DNA of 64,000 nt. Source: Pseudophaeobacter sp965641885. GTDB taxonomy: Bacteria > Pseudomonadota > Alphaproteobacteria > Rhodobacterales > Rhodobacteraceae. Shown here in pieces: positions 1 to 9,246 of this stretch (the first letter of the stretch is position 1; every line of letters starts with the position of its first letter). The notes under the pieces are model-generated. The model searched no databases. It saw only the letters and a list, made by a program, of their open reading frames with translations, and had not been told where the DNA came from. The position numbers were made by a program, and so were the translations under genes. Location of the stretch: the NCBI GenBank assembly GCA_965641885.1, contig OZ282574.1, forward strand, positions 2,542,001 through 2,606,000. Reading direction: 5' to 3'.

Positions 1-1
1 T

Positions 2-313
2 GACCGGATCAAGATCGACCAGAGCTTTGTCTCTGACATAAGTGAAAGCCCGGAAAATCAAAAAATCGTTGCCGGAATTCTGGCTATGGCGCAGGGGCTT
101 AATCTGTCTGTAACGGCCGAAGGGATCGCGTCAACGCGCGACCTTGCGTTTTTACAGGGTGTTGACTGCCCGCTGGGTCAGGGATTTTTGTTTTCAAAAC
201 CAATGACCGCAGAAGAAACCGACTGGTTGCTGGAAACAAAATGGTCTGAACTGTACAAGCGTGAGACTCCTTTTTCGCCAGAGGACGCCGTAGACGTCCC
301 AAAGGCAGGATAA
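2..313 (+). CDS. EAL-domain protein, C-terminal end (partial)
   Basis: This is the last ~103 residues of a protein that begins before the window. It reads IKIDQSFV near the left edge, then TAEGIAS and QGFLFSKP, which are the closing conserved blocks of the EAL cyclic-di-GMP phosphodiesterase domain. The EAL motif itself and any GGDEF, PAS or membrane part lie outside the window, so activity and localisation cannot be judged. It ends with a ~25-residue hydrophilic tail and is followed by a 91-base gap before the M48 peptidase gene on the same strand. Confidence 0.85.
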   Translation, partial: DRIKIDQSFVSDISESPENQKIVAGILAMAQGLNLSVTAEGIASTRDLAFLQGVDCPLGQGFLFSKPMTAEETDWLLETKWSELYKRETPFSPEDAVDVPKAG

Positions 314-404
314 GCGCAAACTGTGACAATCGCTGTCGCGTAAGTTCTGGCGGCCTTTGGCAATGCCCCTTGCCATGGCCTCCCTGCGCACGCATATCTA
401 GCTG

Positions 405-1091
405 ATGCTACGCTTGACCCCTATTATCCTGGCCGTGATTTACGGCCTTGTCATGTACCGGATTTCCGTCTGGCGCACCCACAGAGACCTTGATGCGCGC
501 TCTACCGAACTGGCGGATGCCAAACTGCGCCGCCTGACCGATCGCATGGCCGCCGCACTGGAAATTGAGCGGATCCCGGTGTTTATCTATGAGGTCGATC
601 CGGTCAACGGGCTTGCCGCTCCGGATGGGCGCATTTTCATCACCCGTGGCTTTTATCGCAAATACCAAAGCGGCGAAGTGAGTGACGCAGAGCTTGCCTC
701 GGTGATCGCCCATGAGCTGGGACATGTGGCGCTGGGACATGCCAAGAAACGAGTGATTGATTTCTCTGGTCAAAATGCACTGCGCACCGCGCTGATGATG
801 ATCCTTGGGCGCTATGTCCCCTTTGTCGGCCCCTGGATTGCCGGGCTGCTGGCCAATCTGCTAGCCGCCCGTCTGTCGCGCAGTGACGAATACGAGGCCG
901 ATGAATATGCCGCCGCCCTGCTGGCCAAGGCAGGCATCGGGCTTGAGCCACAAAAGAGCCTGTTCCTCAAGCTTGAGGCGCTGACACAGTCGCGCGCCGG
1001 CATGGCGCCTGCCTGGCTGATGTCACACCCAAAAACCGCCGAGCGTATCGCCGCGCTGGAACGGCTTGAGGCCGGTTGGAAAAACAGCTGA
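405..1091 (+). CDS. M48-family metallopeptidase (HExxH), membrane-anchored
   Basis: A 228-residue protein with an N-terminal hydrophobic segment (about residues 4-18) and a zinc-protease motif HELGH at residues 103-107 inside VIAHELGHVALGH. A downstream SDEYEADEYA block supplies the third zinc ligand (ExxxD pattern) and a final SHPKTAERI block is typical of M48 peptidases. Family members such as HtpX and BepA act in membrane or periplasmic protein quality control. This one is short and lacks the multi-span HtpX layout, so the exact role is not assigned. No strong ribosome binding site precedes the ATG; it was chosen because the hydrophobic anchor follows at once. Confidence 0.85.
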   Translation: MLRLTPIILAVIYGLVMYRISVWRTHRDLDARSTELADAKLRRLTDRMAAALEIERIPVFIYEVDPVNGLAAPDGRIFITRGFYRKYQSGEVSDAELASVIAHELGHVALGHAKKRVIDFSGQNALRTALMMILGRYVPFVGPWIAGLLANLLAARLSRSDEYEADEYAAALLAKAGIGLEPQKSLFLKLEALTQSRAGMAPAWLMSHPKTAERIAALERLEAGWKNS

Positions 1092-1184
1092 CATCACGTC
1101 ATTTTGTCAGGCAGCTCTTGTCAAAGGCGCGCGAAGATCCCAATTCTCAAGTTCCCGTGACTGGAAGCCTGATTGGACCCCCTG

Positions 1185-2180
1185 ATGCGTTACTCTCTTC
1201 TTGACCTTGCCCCGGTGCCCGAGGGCAGCGAAATTCCACAGTCCTTCCAAAACAGCACAGAGCTGGCGCAACAGGCTGAAAGCTGGGGCTATACGCGCTA
1301 CTGGCTGGCAGAGCACCACAATATGCCCGGTATTGCCTCTGCGGCCACCACCGTTCTGATTGGCCATATCGCCAGCCAGACCAAAACCATCCGGGTCGGG
1401 GCTGGCGGCATTATGCTGCCCAATCACGCACCCTATATGGTCGCCGAGGCCTTTGGTACTCTGGCGTCGCTTTACGGGGATCGTATTGATCTGGGGCTGG
1501 GCCGCGCGCCGGGTACAGACATGCAGACCGCCTATGCCCTGCGCCGTGGCATGGCCTCGGGCCATGGCGCTGCTGACAGCTTCCCGCAGGATGTGATTGA
1601 CCTGATTGGTTTTCTTGGCCCACTTGATCCAGAAGCCAAAGTACGCGCCTTTCCGGGCCAGGGCACCAATGTGCCGGTCTGGATCCTCGGCTCCAGCCTT
1701 TATGGTGCACAACTGGCGGCGCAGCTGGGGCTGCCCTATGCCTTTGCCTCGCATTTTGCGCCGCAAGCCCTTGAAGAAGCGCTGGAGCTGTATCGCCGCG
1801 CTTTCAGACCCTCTGCCTTTCTGGACCGCCCGCATGCCATGATGGCAGTGAATGTTTTTGCGGCTGACAGCGACGCTGAAGGCATCCGGCTGCGCACCAC
1901 GATGCAGCAGGCCTTTGCCCGGCTACGATTGGGACAACCCGGCAAACTGCCGCGCCCCGTCGACGATATCACCGAACATCTGCCGCCCGCGGTGCTGTCC
2001 GGCGTCAACGAGGCGCTGTCTGTCTCGGCCACAGGCAGCCCGGATACGGTCAGGCGCGACCTCGCCCAGATTGTGCAGCGCTATGCACCTGATGAGGTGA
2101 TCATCACCGGCCAGATCCATGACCACAGCGCCCGGCTGCGCTCGTTTGAGATAGCGGCTGAGGCGTTAGCGGCGCTCTAA
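1185..2180 (+). CDS. LLM-class flavin-dependent oxidoreductase
   Basis: A 331-residue luciferase-like monooxygenase family protein. The N terminus RYSLLDLAPVPEG, the block YWLAEHHNMPGIASAAT and the segment RVGAGGIMLPNHAPY are hallmarks of the MsnO8/YhbW-like branch, whose members use FMN or F420 to oxidise small organic substrates. The substrate cannot be read from sequence. An in-frame TTG lies 12 bases upstream; the ATG is preferred because family members begin within a few residues of SLLDLAPV. The gene faces the PIN-domain gene tail to tail across 13 bases, with no clear terminator. Confidence 0.85.
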   Translation: MRYSLLDLAPVPEGSEIPQSFQNSTELAQQAESWGYTRYWLAEHHNMPGIASAATTVLIGHIASQTKTIRVGAGGIMLPNHAPYMVAEAFGTLASLYGDRIDLGLGRAPGTDMQTAYALRRGMASGHGAADSFPQDVIDLIGFLGPLDPEAKVRAFPGQGTNVPVWILGSSLYGAQLAAQLGLPYAFASHFAPQALEEALELYRRAFRPSAFLDRPHAMMAVNVFAADSDAEGIRLRTTMQQAFARLRLGQPGKLPRPVDDITEHLPPAVLSGVNEALSVSATGSPDTVRRDLAQIVQRYAPDEVIITGQIHDHSARLRSFEIAAEALAAL

Positions 2181-2193
2181 GAACGCCTACGTC

Positions 2194-2754
2194 TCAGGAC
2201 CGTCCGCCGCTCAGCCCGGCCAGGGCTTTGGCAAGGCGCGGCAGGCGGGCCTTTTTCAGCAATGGGCGAATTTCCCAGCCACCGCCGGACAAACGATTGG
2301 CCTCGGCCAGCACCCGTGCGCCCAGCGCCTCGATCCCGGCATTGTCTTTGAGCCAAAGATCATACAGCAACTGATCAGGACCAAGCCGCTCAAGCCCCTC
2401 CTCGGCCAGCGTATGGCGGGGGAAGTCCTTGTTGTTGAGGGTGACAATGGCATCGGCATGGCCGTTGATGGCACTGGCCAGCACGTGCACATCGTTTTGG
2501 TCCGGCAGCCAGAGCCGGGCCTCAACACCTGGTGCAGGGACCACACTGGCATCGGGCCAGGCGGCCTTGAGCAAGGCCAGATCGCTCTCGGCCTGGGCGG
2601 CGCCTAAGGGTCCGAGTTTGAGGGCGGCGCGACGCCATTCCTCAAGGATACGCGCCGACCACAGCGGTGTGAAACACCCGTGTTTTGCCGCACCGATCAG
2701 CATCTCACGCATCACGGTAGGGTAGAGCACACAGGTGTCCAGCAACAGCTTCAT
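2194..2754 (-). CDS. PIN-domain protein (RSP_2648-like)
   Basis: A 186-residue protein starting MKLLLDTCVLYP, with the first acidic PIN residue at D6 and a later DQNDVHVLASA plus AIVTLNNKDFP, the usual order of the metal-binding acidic residues in PIN nucleases. PIN domains are Mg-dependent RNases, often toxins. No antitoxin-like gene lies beside it; it follows the rRNA methyltransferase gene with a few bases of spacing (or a 4-base overlap if translation starts 12 bases earlier), so it may be co-expressed with that gene. It is more likely a conserved housekeeping PIN protein than a toxin. Confidence 0.75.
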   Translation of the reverse strand: MKLLLDTCVLYPTVMREMLIGAAKHGCFTPLWSARILEEWRRAALKLGPLGAAQAESDLALLKAAWPDASVVPAPGVEARLWLPDQNDVHVLASAINGHADAIVTLNNKDFPRHTLAEEGLERLGPDQLLYDLWLKDNAGIEALGARVLAEANRLSGGGWEIRPLLKKARLPRLAKALAGLSGGRS

Positions 2755-2762
2755 CGCAGCTC

Positions 2763-3977
2763 TCAATCCAGCCGGAAGAACACGGATTTGAGGTAGCCGC
2801 TCTCGGCCAGCTGCGGCAGTTGCGGGTGATCCGCCCCGGCATAGCCCGTATGGATCAGCTGCCCACGGCGCCCGGCGCGACCAATGCCCCGTGCCGATGC
2901 ATTACGGAACCGAGAGAGATCTGCAGCATGTGAACAAGAGCAAAGGCCAAGGTATCCACCGGGTTTGACCAGAGGCGCTGCCAGCTTGGCGATCCGCTCA
3001 TAGGCGCGCAGACCCGCCTCAAGGGATTGTTTTGAGGGCGCAAAGGCTGGTGGATCACAAATGACCACATCAAATGTGCGGCTCTCTTCAGCCAGATTGG
3101 CCAGCTGATCAAAGGCGTCCCCTTGCAGCGCGGTAAAGCTGTCAGCAAAACCAGCAGCCGCGGCCCCCTGCGCCGCCAAATCCAGTGCCGCGGCCGAGCC
3201 ATCAACACAGGTCACAGAGCCAGCACCGGCGGCGCGCATCGCCAGACCAAAGCCGCCAACATGGGAAAAGACGTCGAGAACCTCACCGCCCTGTGGCACC
3301 AGACGCGCCGCAAAGGCCTGGTTTTCACGTTGATCATAAAACAGGCCGGTTTTCTGTCCGCCCAGCAGGTCCGCCATATAGGTGGCGCCATTCATCTCGA
3401 CAGCAACTGGCGCGGTGGGCGCCTCCCCCAGCAAACAGGTGCTGACGTCGTCCAGGCCTTCAAGGCCACGGGTGCGCCCCGACGCATTCTTAAGAATAGT
3501 GGTGCAGCCAGTGACCTCTGCCAGAGCGGCCGTCAGAGCCTCAAGATGCATCTCGGCCCAGGCCGCATTGGGTTGCACCACGCAGGTGCTGCCAAAACGG
3601 TCGATCACCACCCCAGGAAGCCCGTCGGCTTCGGCGTGCACCAAACGGTAGAAGGGCTCATCATAGAGCTGCGCGCGCATGGCCAAAGCCTGCGAGAGAC
3701 GCTGTGCGAACCAGGCCTGATCAATCACCGCATCGGGGTTGCGATCCAGCATCCGGCAGATAATCTTGCTCGTCGGGTTGACCGCCACCGTACCCATCGG
3801 GGTCTGGGCCTCATCCAGCAGAACGGCCAGGCTGCCGGGCTCAAGCTTGCGGGTACGCCGGTCGGTGACCAGCTCGTTGGAATAGACCCAGGGAAAGCCG
3901 TGGCGCAGGGCACGGGCATTGGCTTTGGGCAGGAGTTTTACGCGGGCGCGCTCGGGCGCGGAGGATGTGGCTGTCAT
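2763..3977 (-). CDS. rlmI: RlmI-like 23S rRNA (cytosine-C5) methyltransferase
   Basis: A 404-residue class I SAM-dependent rRNA methyltransferase. An N-terminal PUA-like segment (about 10-80) contains GFPWVYSNE. The middle QKTGLFYDQREN (about 209-220), the SAM-binding strand LDVFSHVGGFG (about 234-244) and the catalytic-site blocks DPPAF (about 309) and CSCSH (about 346-350) match the RlmI/RlmK family, which methylates C1962 of 23S rRNA in E. coli. Orthology to RlmI itself is inferred from domain order. The start MTATSSAPERARVKLLPK is preferred over an in-frame start 27 bases upstream. The PIN-domain gene follows closely. Confidence 0.8.
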   Translation of the reverse strand: MTATSSAPERARVKLLPKANARALRHGFPWVYSNELVTDRRTRKLEPGSLAVLLDEAQTPMGTVAVNPTSKIICRMLDRNPDAVIDQAWFAQRLSQALAMRAQLYDEPFYRLVHAEADGLPGVVIDRFGSTCVVQPNAAWAEMHLEALTAALAEVTGCTTILKNASGRTRGLEGLDDVSTCLLGEAPTAPVAVEMNGATYMADLLGGQKTGLFYDQRENQAFAARLVPQGGEVLDVFSHVGGFGLAMRAAGAGSVTCVDGSAAALDLAAQGAAAAGFADSFTALQGDAFDQLANLAEESRTFDVVICDPPAFAPSKQSLEAGLRAYERIAKLAAPLVKPGGYLGLCSCSHAADLSRFRNASARGIGRAGRRGQLIHTGYAGADHPQLPQLAESGYLKSVFFRLD

Positions 3978-4137
3978 AGCTCTCTCATAGACCCATCCCG
4001 GCAACAGGGAAAGGGGGCGCAGATCGGCACGATGCAGCCCCCTGGCATGCGCCCACTGCAGCGCCGCAAGAAATCGCTACAACACGGTATGGCCCACCCC
4101 CGTATGCTGCGCTCGCTAGTCTCTGGCCAATCTCCGG

Positions 4138-4410
4138 CTAGTCTCGGGGCCGCGTGCGCCAGCCGCCACGGCGGCGTGGTTGCCCCATTTCAGCCAGCCC
4201 CTGCTGAAGCACCTCTGTCATGGGGTGATCTGACGCCTCCCCGCTATAATGTGCTAACAGCTGTTCGATGGCCGCGCGACTGTCCTGCCCCACCGGCAGG
4301 CTCAACGCCCAGTCAAGAAAAATGCTGCGGCATTGGCTCGCGGTGATCCCCTCAATCCGGTAGCCTTCACGGATCAGCTGCTTATGGTCGAGTTCAGTCA
4401 GGCTCTGCAT
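4138..4410 (-). CDS. Conserved hypothetical protein, 90 aa
   Basis: A small hydrophilic protein starting MQSLTELDHKQLIREGYRIEGI and ending in an Arg-rich tail (about residues 77-90). Its start overlaps the 3' end of glnE by 17 bases, so it is very likely translated from the glnE message. No membrane segment, signal peptide or catalytic motif is visible. The domain is not recognised; linkage to glnE is the only clue. A longer in-frame reading upstream was rejected because it would lie wholly inside the glnE coding region. Confidence 0.7.
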   Translation of the reverse strand: MQSLTELDHKQLIREGYRIEGITASQCRSIFLDWALSLPVGQDSRAAIEQLLAHYSGEASDHPMTEVLQQGLAEMGQPRRRGGWRTRPRD

Positions 4411-7192
4411 GGGCGCTCCCCTTTCGTAAGGTCCGCGATATAATTTCGGCACAGTCCTGATACGCGCGTTCCAGAGCCTGCTCCAGGTCTTCCAATCTAT
4501 TAAAACCAGCACTGCGGCTCAAAAACTGTGCGCCCCCCTCGCCCAAAGCCAGCCGGTCCAACGTCGCCCCCGTCACCAGCCGCGCGGCGGTTTGCACCGA
4601 CCAGTATAGGGCGTATGACTTTTGCAAAACCAGCGCATCTGCGGCATCCAGCCAGTCGCAAGCGACGGCCTGTTGCAGCCCGCAAGCGACGTCGCGGGTC
4701 TCAGCTGCCGCCAACAGGGCCCCGGCCTGCGAGAGCAGTTCGATATCCATCATCCGACCCGCTCCGGTTTTGGCGTCCCATACACCCGTCGGGGATTTGG
4801 CAGCCGCAAGCCTGCGTCTCATATTGGCAACCTCGCTCAGCACCACGTCTTTTGCCCGGTCCTGCGCCAAAACACCCCTGCGGAAGCTATTGAACCGCAC
4901 CGTCAGATCAGCAGAGCCAGCCACCACCTGGGCCCGCGTCAGCGCCAGGTGCTCCCAGACCCAGGCCTCATTCTGCTGGTAGTGCGTAAAGCCAGACCAG
5001 CTTGTGGCGACAGGCCCCTTGTTGCCTGAGGGACGCAGGCGCATATCCACCTCGTAGAGCCGTCCCTGAGACATTGGGGCCGAAAGCGCGGTAATCAGCG
5101 CCTGGGTCAGTCGCGCATAGTAGGGGCGTGTCGCAAGCGGCTTGCGCCCTTCAGACATCTCGTGCCCGTCCGGGTCATAGACCACAATGATGTCGAGGTC
5201 GGACTGGGCGTTGATCTGGCGGGCCCCAAGCGAGCCCATAGCAATAACGATTGGGCCGCTTCCGGGGGGGGGGCCATGTTTGATGGCAAACTGGCCAATG
5301 ACCCGCGGCAACAGGGCAGCAATCACCGCCTCTGCCAGCTCGGCATATTGAGCGCCCGCGGCCTTAGCATCAATCAGTCCACGCAGGTGATGCACCCCGA
5401 TACGGAAATGCCATTCCTTGCACCAACGCCGCGCGGCATCAAGCCGGGTCTCATAGTCGTCTTCCAGCGCCAGAACCGCCTTTAGCTCCTCTGTCAGGGC
5501 GGCACCTCCGGGCCAGTCCTCAAAGAAGGACCCACCAATGACGGCATCAAAGACACCCGAGTTGCGCGACAAGAATGTCGCCAGCGCATGTGAGGTTCCC
5601 ACAATATCCACCAGCAGATCCAGCAGCTGCGGATTAGCCTCGAACAGGGAAAACAACTGCACACCAGCAGGTAATCCCGCAAGGAAGCCGTCCAAGGCCA
5701 GCAGGGATTCTGCAGGTTTAGCCGTGCGCGCAAGGCGGCTCAGCAGTTCCGGCTTAAGGCGTTCAAAGATCTGCGCACCACGTTGTGAGCGCAACGCAGG
5801 ATAGGTTGGCCAGCGCCCGATGACGGCCTCGTCAAGATCCCCGGGGACATCCGGCGTTGCAGATGGGGCGGCATCAGGCGCAAAAAAGCCCTCGGTCAAA
5901 TCATGGACCTCTACCAGGCGGCGGTGGATTTCAGCCTGTAGCGTGGCGGGGTCCTGCCCCATCAGGCAGGCAACCCGCGCAATGCCTTCTGCAGAGTTGG
6001 GCATCTTATGGGTCTGCGCGTCATGCACCATCTGAATCCGGTGTTCCACCTCGCGGTGCGCGCGGTAATGCGCGCTCAGGCTGGTGGCAACCTCCTGCGG
6101 GATCCAGTCTTTGTCTGCCAGGGCCGCGAGCCCTTCGACAGTGCCGCGCAGACGCAGGCTCTCGTCCCGCCCGCCTGCAATCAATTGACGGGTCTGGGTG
6201 AAAAACTCGATCTCGCGAATACCACCGCGCCCCAGCTTCATGTCATGCCCCGGCACGGTCACCAGCCCACCGGTGCCTTTGTTCTCGCGAATGCGCAGGC
6301 GCATATCATGGGCGTCCTGAATGGCGGCAAAGTCAAGGTGGCGGCGCCAAACAAAGGGACGCAGGGTTTTCAGAAAGGCCTCTCCCGCAGCCAGATCCCC
6401 GGCGCAGGGGCGCGCTTTGATATAAGCCGCCCGCTCCCAGGTCCGCCCCAGGCTTTCGTAATAGCGCTCCGCCGCCTCCATCGCGAGGCAGACCGGCGTC
6501 ACCGCCGGGTCCGGGCGCAGCCGAAGATCCGTGCGAAAGACATAGCCATCGGCAGTGCGATCGCTCAGGATAGCGCACATATTGCGGGTGGCGCGGACCA
6601 TGCCCTGACGCGCTTCAAAAAACACGTCCGGATCATATCGCGTCTCATCAAACAGGCAAATGAGATCAATGTCTGAACTGTAGTTCAGCTCATAGGCCCC
6701 CATCTTGCCCATGGCCAGAACCGACAGCCCGCCAGCGGTCTCCACATCCGCCTCACTCATGCCCGGTAGTTTTTTGCGTCGGATCAAGGTAGCTATTTCC
6801 GCCTTGAGAGCGACATCAACGCAGAGTGCGCCAAAATTGGTCAGGGCGGTGGTCACCTCTTCCAGGCTCCAGCCGCCGGACAGATCACAAAGGGCCGTCA
6901 ACAGCGCCACCCTGCGTTTGGCCTGACGCAGACCCGGTTTCAACTGATCCGGTGCAAGGGAACGACAGGCGTCAAACACCTCGTCCAACGCCGCCCTGGG
7001 TGCCGCAAGGCCAGGCCCAATCCAGTCCGCCTCCTGCGCAATCAATCCCCGCAGATAGGGGCTGGATCCTGCGGCCCCTGATATCAGCTGCGCGCAGTCC
7101 TTATCCAGCCCCGCAACCAGCTCACGGGTTTCTGTGCCTAGGGCTGGATCATAGGCGCGGGGAAGGCGGGATATTTTGAGGCGATCAGTCAT
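4394..7192 (-). CDS. glnE: Bifunctional glutamine synthetase adenylyltransferase/adenylyl-removing enzyme
   Basis: A 932-residue GlnE, which adenylylates and deadenylylates glutamine synthetase in response to PII to set nitrogen assimilation. Two nucleotidyltransferase domains are visible: NYSSDIDLICLFD (about residue 174) in the N-terminal adenylyl-removing half and QSDLDIIVVYD (about 660) in the C-terminal adenylyltransferase half. GRGGIREIEFF near residue 320 is a family signature. The start at 7192 gives the usual family length; an in-frame ATG 156 bases upstream lacks a ribosome binding site. A run of ten C on the coding strand (5264-5273) lies just before the second catalytic site, in a Gly-Pro-Pro-Pro-Gly stretch. 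Confidence 0.95.
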   Translation of the reverse strand: MTDRLKISRLPRAYDPALGTETRELVAGLDKDCAQLISGAAGSSPYLRGLIAQEADWIGPGLAAPRAALDEVFDACRSLAPDQLKPGLRQAKRRVALLTALCDLSGGWSLEEVTTALTNFGALCVDVALKAEIATLIRRKKLPGMSEADVETAGGLSVLAMGKMGAYELNYSSDIDLICLFDETRYDPDVFFEARQGMVRATRNMCAILSDRTADGYVFRTDLRLRPDPAVTPVCLAMEAAERYYESLGRTWERAAYIKARPCAGDLAAGEAFLKTLRPFVWRRHLDFAAIQDAHDMRLRIRENKGTGGLVTVPGHDMKLGRGGIREIEFFTQTRQLIAGGRDESLRLRGTVEGLAALADKDWIPQEVATSLSAHYRAHREVEHRIQMVHDAQTHKMPNSAEGIARVACLMGQDPATLQAEIHRRLVEVHDLTEGFFAPDAAPSATPDVPGDLDEAVIGRWPTYPALRSQRGAQIFERLKPELLSRLARTAKPAESLLALDGFLAGLPAGVQLFSLFEANPQLLDLLVDIVGTSHALATFLSRNSGVFDAVIGGSFFEDWPGGAALTEELKAVLALEDDYETRLDAARRWCKEWHFRIGVHHLRGLIDAKAAGAQYAELAEAVIAALLPRVIGQFAIKHGPPPGSGPIVIAMGSLGARQINAQSDLDIIVVYDPDGHEMSEGRKPLATRPYYARLTQALITALSAPMSQGRLYEVDMRLRPSGNKGPVATSWSGFTHYQQNEAWVWEHLALTRAQVVAGSADLTVRFNSFRRGVLAQDRAKDVVLSEVANMRRRLAAAKSPTGVWDAKTGAGRMMDIELLSQAGALLAAAETRDVACGLQQAVACDWLDAADALVLQKSYALYWSVQTAARLVTGATLDRLALGEGGAQFLSRSAGFNRLEDLEQALERAYQDCAEIISRTLRKGSAHAEPD
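5264..5273 (-). repeat. Run of ten C within glnE
   Basis: Ten G on the plus strand (ten C in the coding sense) inside glnE, encoding part of Gly-Pro-Pro-Pro-Gly near residue 640. The reading frame is intact in this sequence. A one-base slip would remove the C-terminal adenylyltransferase domain. Confidence 0.85.
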
Positions 7193-7489
7193 GCGCCGAC
7201 ACTGTTCCGCCGCTGCAGTCGCGTCAATGCGGCATCGCCTCCAGAGCGACAAGAAAGCGCGAAAATCCGGCGAAAAGCCACGCTCATTTTGCCCGCGCAG
7301 GGGAAGACCTGTTGCCGCCAACAGATCACCGGTCAAAGGTGATGCCACTAAACTGTGATCAGCGGGATCTTTACCTCAAACAATCTCCAACCTATCAGTA
7401 GGTAGGCAAAATGAGGCCCGCCACAGAATGCATCCCGGATCGCGGTGCCCCAAGGCTGCGCCATGCGATTAAGAATTGGAGACAAGACA
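7193..7489. promoter_or_regulatory. Divergent intergenic region glnE / cupin operon
   Basis: About 300 bases between two diverging genes, so promoters for both must lie here. A short direct repeat in CTATCAGTAGGTAGG is seen around 7391-7406. No convincing -35/-10 pair or operator could be chosen by eye. A ribosome binding site (TTGGAGAC) precedes the cupin start. Confidence 0.4.
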
Positions 7490-8158
7490 ATGGAAATAAA
7501 TGCAGATTTCAGCAAACGCGTTTTGGTTCACTCAGCAAACGAGCCCTGGCGCCCCTCCCCAATGGCCGGGGTTGATCGCCGGATGCTGGACCGGATCGGT
7601 GGCGAAGTCGCCCGGGCGACCTCCATTGTACGCTACGCGCCTGGCAGCCATTTCTCTGCCCATACCCATACAGGCGGTGAGGAATTCATCGTGTTGGAGG
7701 GCGTGTTTCAGGATGAACACGGCGACTACCCAGCCGGCACCTATGTGCGCAATCCGCCAACAACCAGCCATACACCTGGCTCTGAGGCGGGTTGCACCAT
7801 CTTTGTCAAACTCTGGCAGTTTGACATGGAGGACCGCCACCAGTTCCGCAAGGACATGGCCGCAGGTCTCAGCCCCACAAATGAAGGCCTTGCCTCGTCT
7901 GAGCTGCACCGCGATGCCCGCGAAGTGGTGAGCTATCATCAGCTCGATCCTGGCGCCCGGCTTGAGGTCATGACCCCCGGCGGCATTGAGATTCTGGTCC
8001 TGAAGGGTGGCATTACTGACGCGGGCGACACCCTTGCGCAGGGGTCCTGGCTGCGCTTGCCCGAAGGCGAGGCTCTGACCGCCTCAGCCGGTGCCGAAGG
8101 TGCCCGCCTGTGGATGAAGACCGGGCATCTGCCGTTTGCCAAGCCACCCGCAGTCTGA
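7490..8158 (+). CDS. ChrR-like double-cupin protein
   Basis: A 222-residue protein with a cupin core carrying HTHTGGEEFIVLEG and FQDEHGDYPAGTYVRNPP, the same pattern as the metal-binding C-terminal cupin of the anti-sigma factor ChrR. A second, more degenerate cupin barrel (about 140-215) contains MTPGGIEILVLKGG. The N-terminal zinc anti-sigma domain of ChrR is absent, so this is a free cupin and not an anti-sigma factor. Its stop codon overlaps the next start as TGATG, so it forms a coupled operon with the FAD oxidase and TetR genes. A role in redox or singlet-oxygen response is possible but only inferred. Confidence 0.8.
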   Translation: MEINADFSKRVLVHSANEPWRPSPMAGVDRRMLDRIGGEVARATSIVRYAPGSHFSAHTHTGGEEFIVLEGVFQDEHGDYPAGTYVRNPPTTSHTPGSEAGCTIFVKLWQFDMEDRHQFRKDMAAGLSPTNEGLASSELHRDAREVVSYHQLDPGARLEVMTPGGIEILVLKGGITDAGDTLAQGSWLRLPEGEALTASAGAEGARLWMKTGHLPFAKPPAV

Positions 8159-9246
8159 TGCAAACCGATATTGCCATCATAGGTGGCGGGCTGTCCGGCT
8201 TGGCTCTGGCCCGCCATCTGGCCCGCGAAGGCTGCGACTTTCAGCTGTTCGAGGCACGCAGTCGCTTCGGCGGTCGCATACACTCCTTGCAGCACGACGG
8301 CGCCGCATTTGATCTTGGCCCCGCGTGGTTTTGGCCCGGGCAACACAGGATCGCCGCACTTGCCGAGGCGCTCGGCCTGGAAAGGTTTGATCAATATGCC
8401 GAAGGCGCGGTGTCGTATGAGAGCGAGACCGGCGAGGTTTTTCGCAACGCAGGCTTTGCCTCGATGCAGGGCTCCTGGCGACTAAAGCGCGGCATGGGCG
8501 GCCTGATCAAGGGGCTGGCAGAACATCTGCCCTCCGAAAGATTGCACCTTGATCACGAGGTGCATGCGATCACCCAGCCCGGTGAGATCCGGTTTCGCGC
8601 CGGTCAGAGCTGGCAAGCCCGAAAGATCATTCTGGCCCTGCCCCCGCGCCTTACTGCAGAGATTTCTTTTACCCCCGCGCTGAGCCCAGAACAGCTAAAA
8701 GCGCTGCAAGGTATTCCGACCTGGATGGGCGGACATGCCAAATTTGTCGCCCTCTATACGGATCCGTTTTGGCGCGAGGCAGGCTTATCCGGGGATGCCA
8801 TGAGCCGCAGCGGCCCACTGGCTGAAATTCACGACGCATCAGCCCCCGGCGCCCTCTCCGGGCGGGGGCCGGAGCCTACCTCACCTGCCGCGCTGTTTGG
8901 TTTTGTCGGCACCTCTGCTGTGGCGCGTCAGGGCCAAGGACAGGAGGCGCAGCTCACCCGCGCGGCGCTGGCACAGCTGAGCCGCATTTTTGGACCGCAA
9001 GCCGCGCATCCCATCAAAACCGTTTTGCAGGACTGGGCCCAGGACAGGCACACCGCAACCCCGCGCGACCTGATTGCGCCCCGCCAGCATCCCGCCTACG
9101 GCCTGCCAGCGGCCCTGCACAACATATGGGGCGGTCGCCTGTCGCTGTGTGTGAGCGAAGTCGCCCCCGAAATGGGAGGCTATCTGGAAGGCGCGCTTGC
9201 GGCGGCCGAACAGAGCGCAGCCGATGTTAAGAAGGAGCTGATCTGA
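8158..9246 (+). CDS. FAD-dependent amine oxidase-like protein
   Basis: A 362-residue flavoprotein. The N terminus DIAIIGGGLSGLALARHL is a dinucleotide-binding fold (GxGxxG) followed by FEARSRFGGRI, the second FAD motif of the monoamine oxidase/phytoene desaturase superfamily. The C-terminal GGYLEGALAAAE matches the FAD-binding closing motif. The substrate is unknown. The start overlaps the cupin stop (TGATG) and its own stop overlaps the TetR start (TGATG), so the three genes are translationally coupled. Confidence 0.85.
   Translation: MQTDIAIIGGGLSGLALARHLAREGCDFQLFEARSRFGGRIHSLQHDGAAFDLGPAWFWPGQHRIAALAEALGLERFDQYAEGAVSYESETGEVFRNAGFASMQGSWRLKRGMGGLIKGLAEHLPSERLHLDHEVHAITQPGEIRFRAGQSWQARKIILALPPRLTAEISFTPALSPEQLKALQGIPTWMGGHAKFVALYTDPFWREAGLSGDAMSRSGPLAEIHDASAPGALSGRGPEPTSPAALFGFVGTSAVARQGQGQEAQLTRAALAQLSRIFGPQAAHPIKTVLQDWAQDRHTATPRDLIAPRQHPAYGLPAALHNIWGGRLSLCVSEVAPEMGGYLEGALAAAEQSAADVKKELI

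Noticed and set aside
2194..2754. Toxin of a VapBC-type module
   Set aside because: No antitoxin-size gene precedes the PIN gene; its upstream neighbour is an rRNA methyltransferase.
3123..4346. 407-codon open frame antisense to the rlmI-like gene
   Set aside because: A high-GC shadow: the minus-strand gene has clear SAM and PUA motifs; the plus-strand product has none and is Arg/Gly/His-rich.
7490..8158. Anti-sigma factor ChrR
   Set aside because: Only cupin parts are present; the N-terminal zinc anti-sigma domain and a sigma-E gene are missing.
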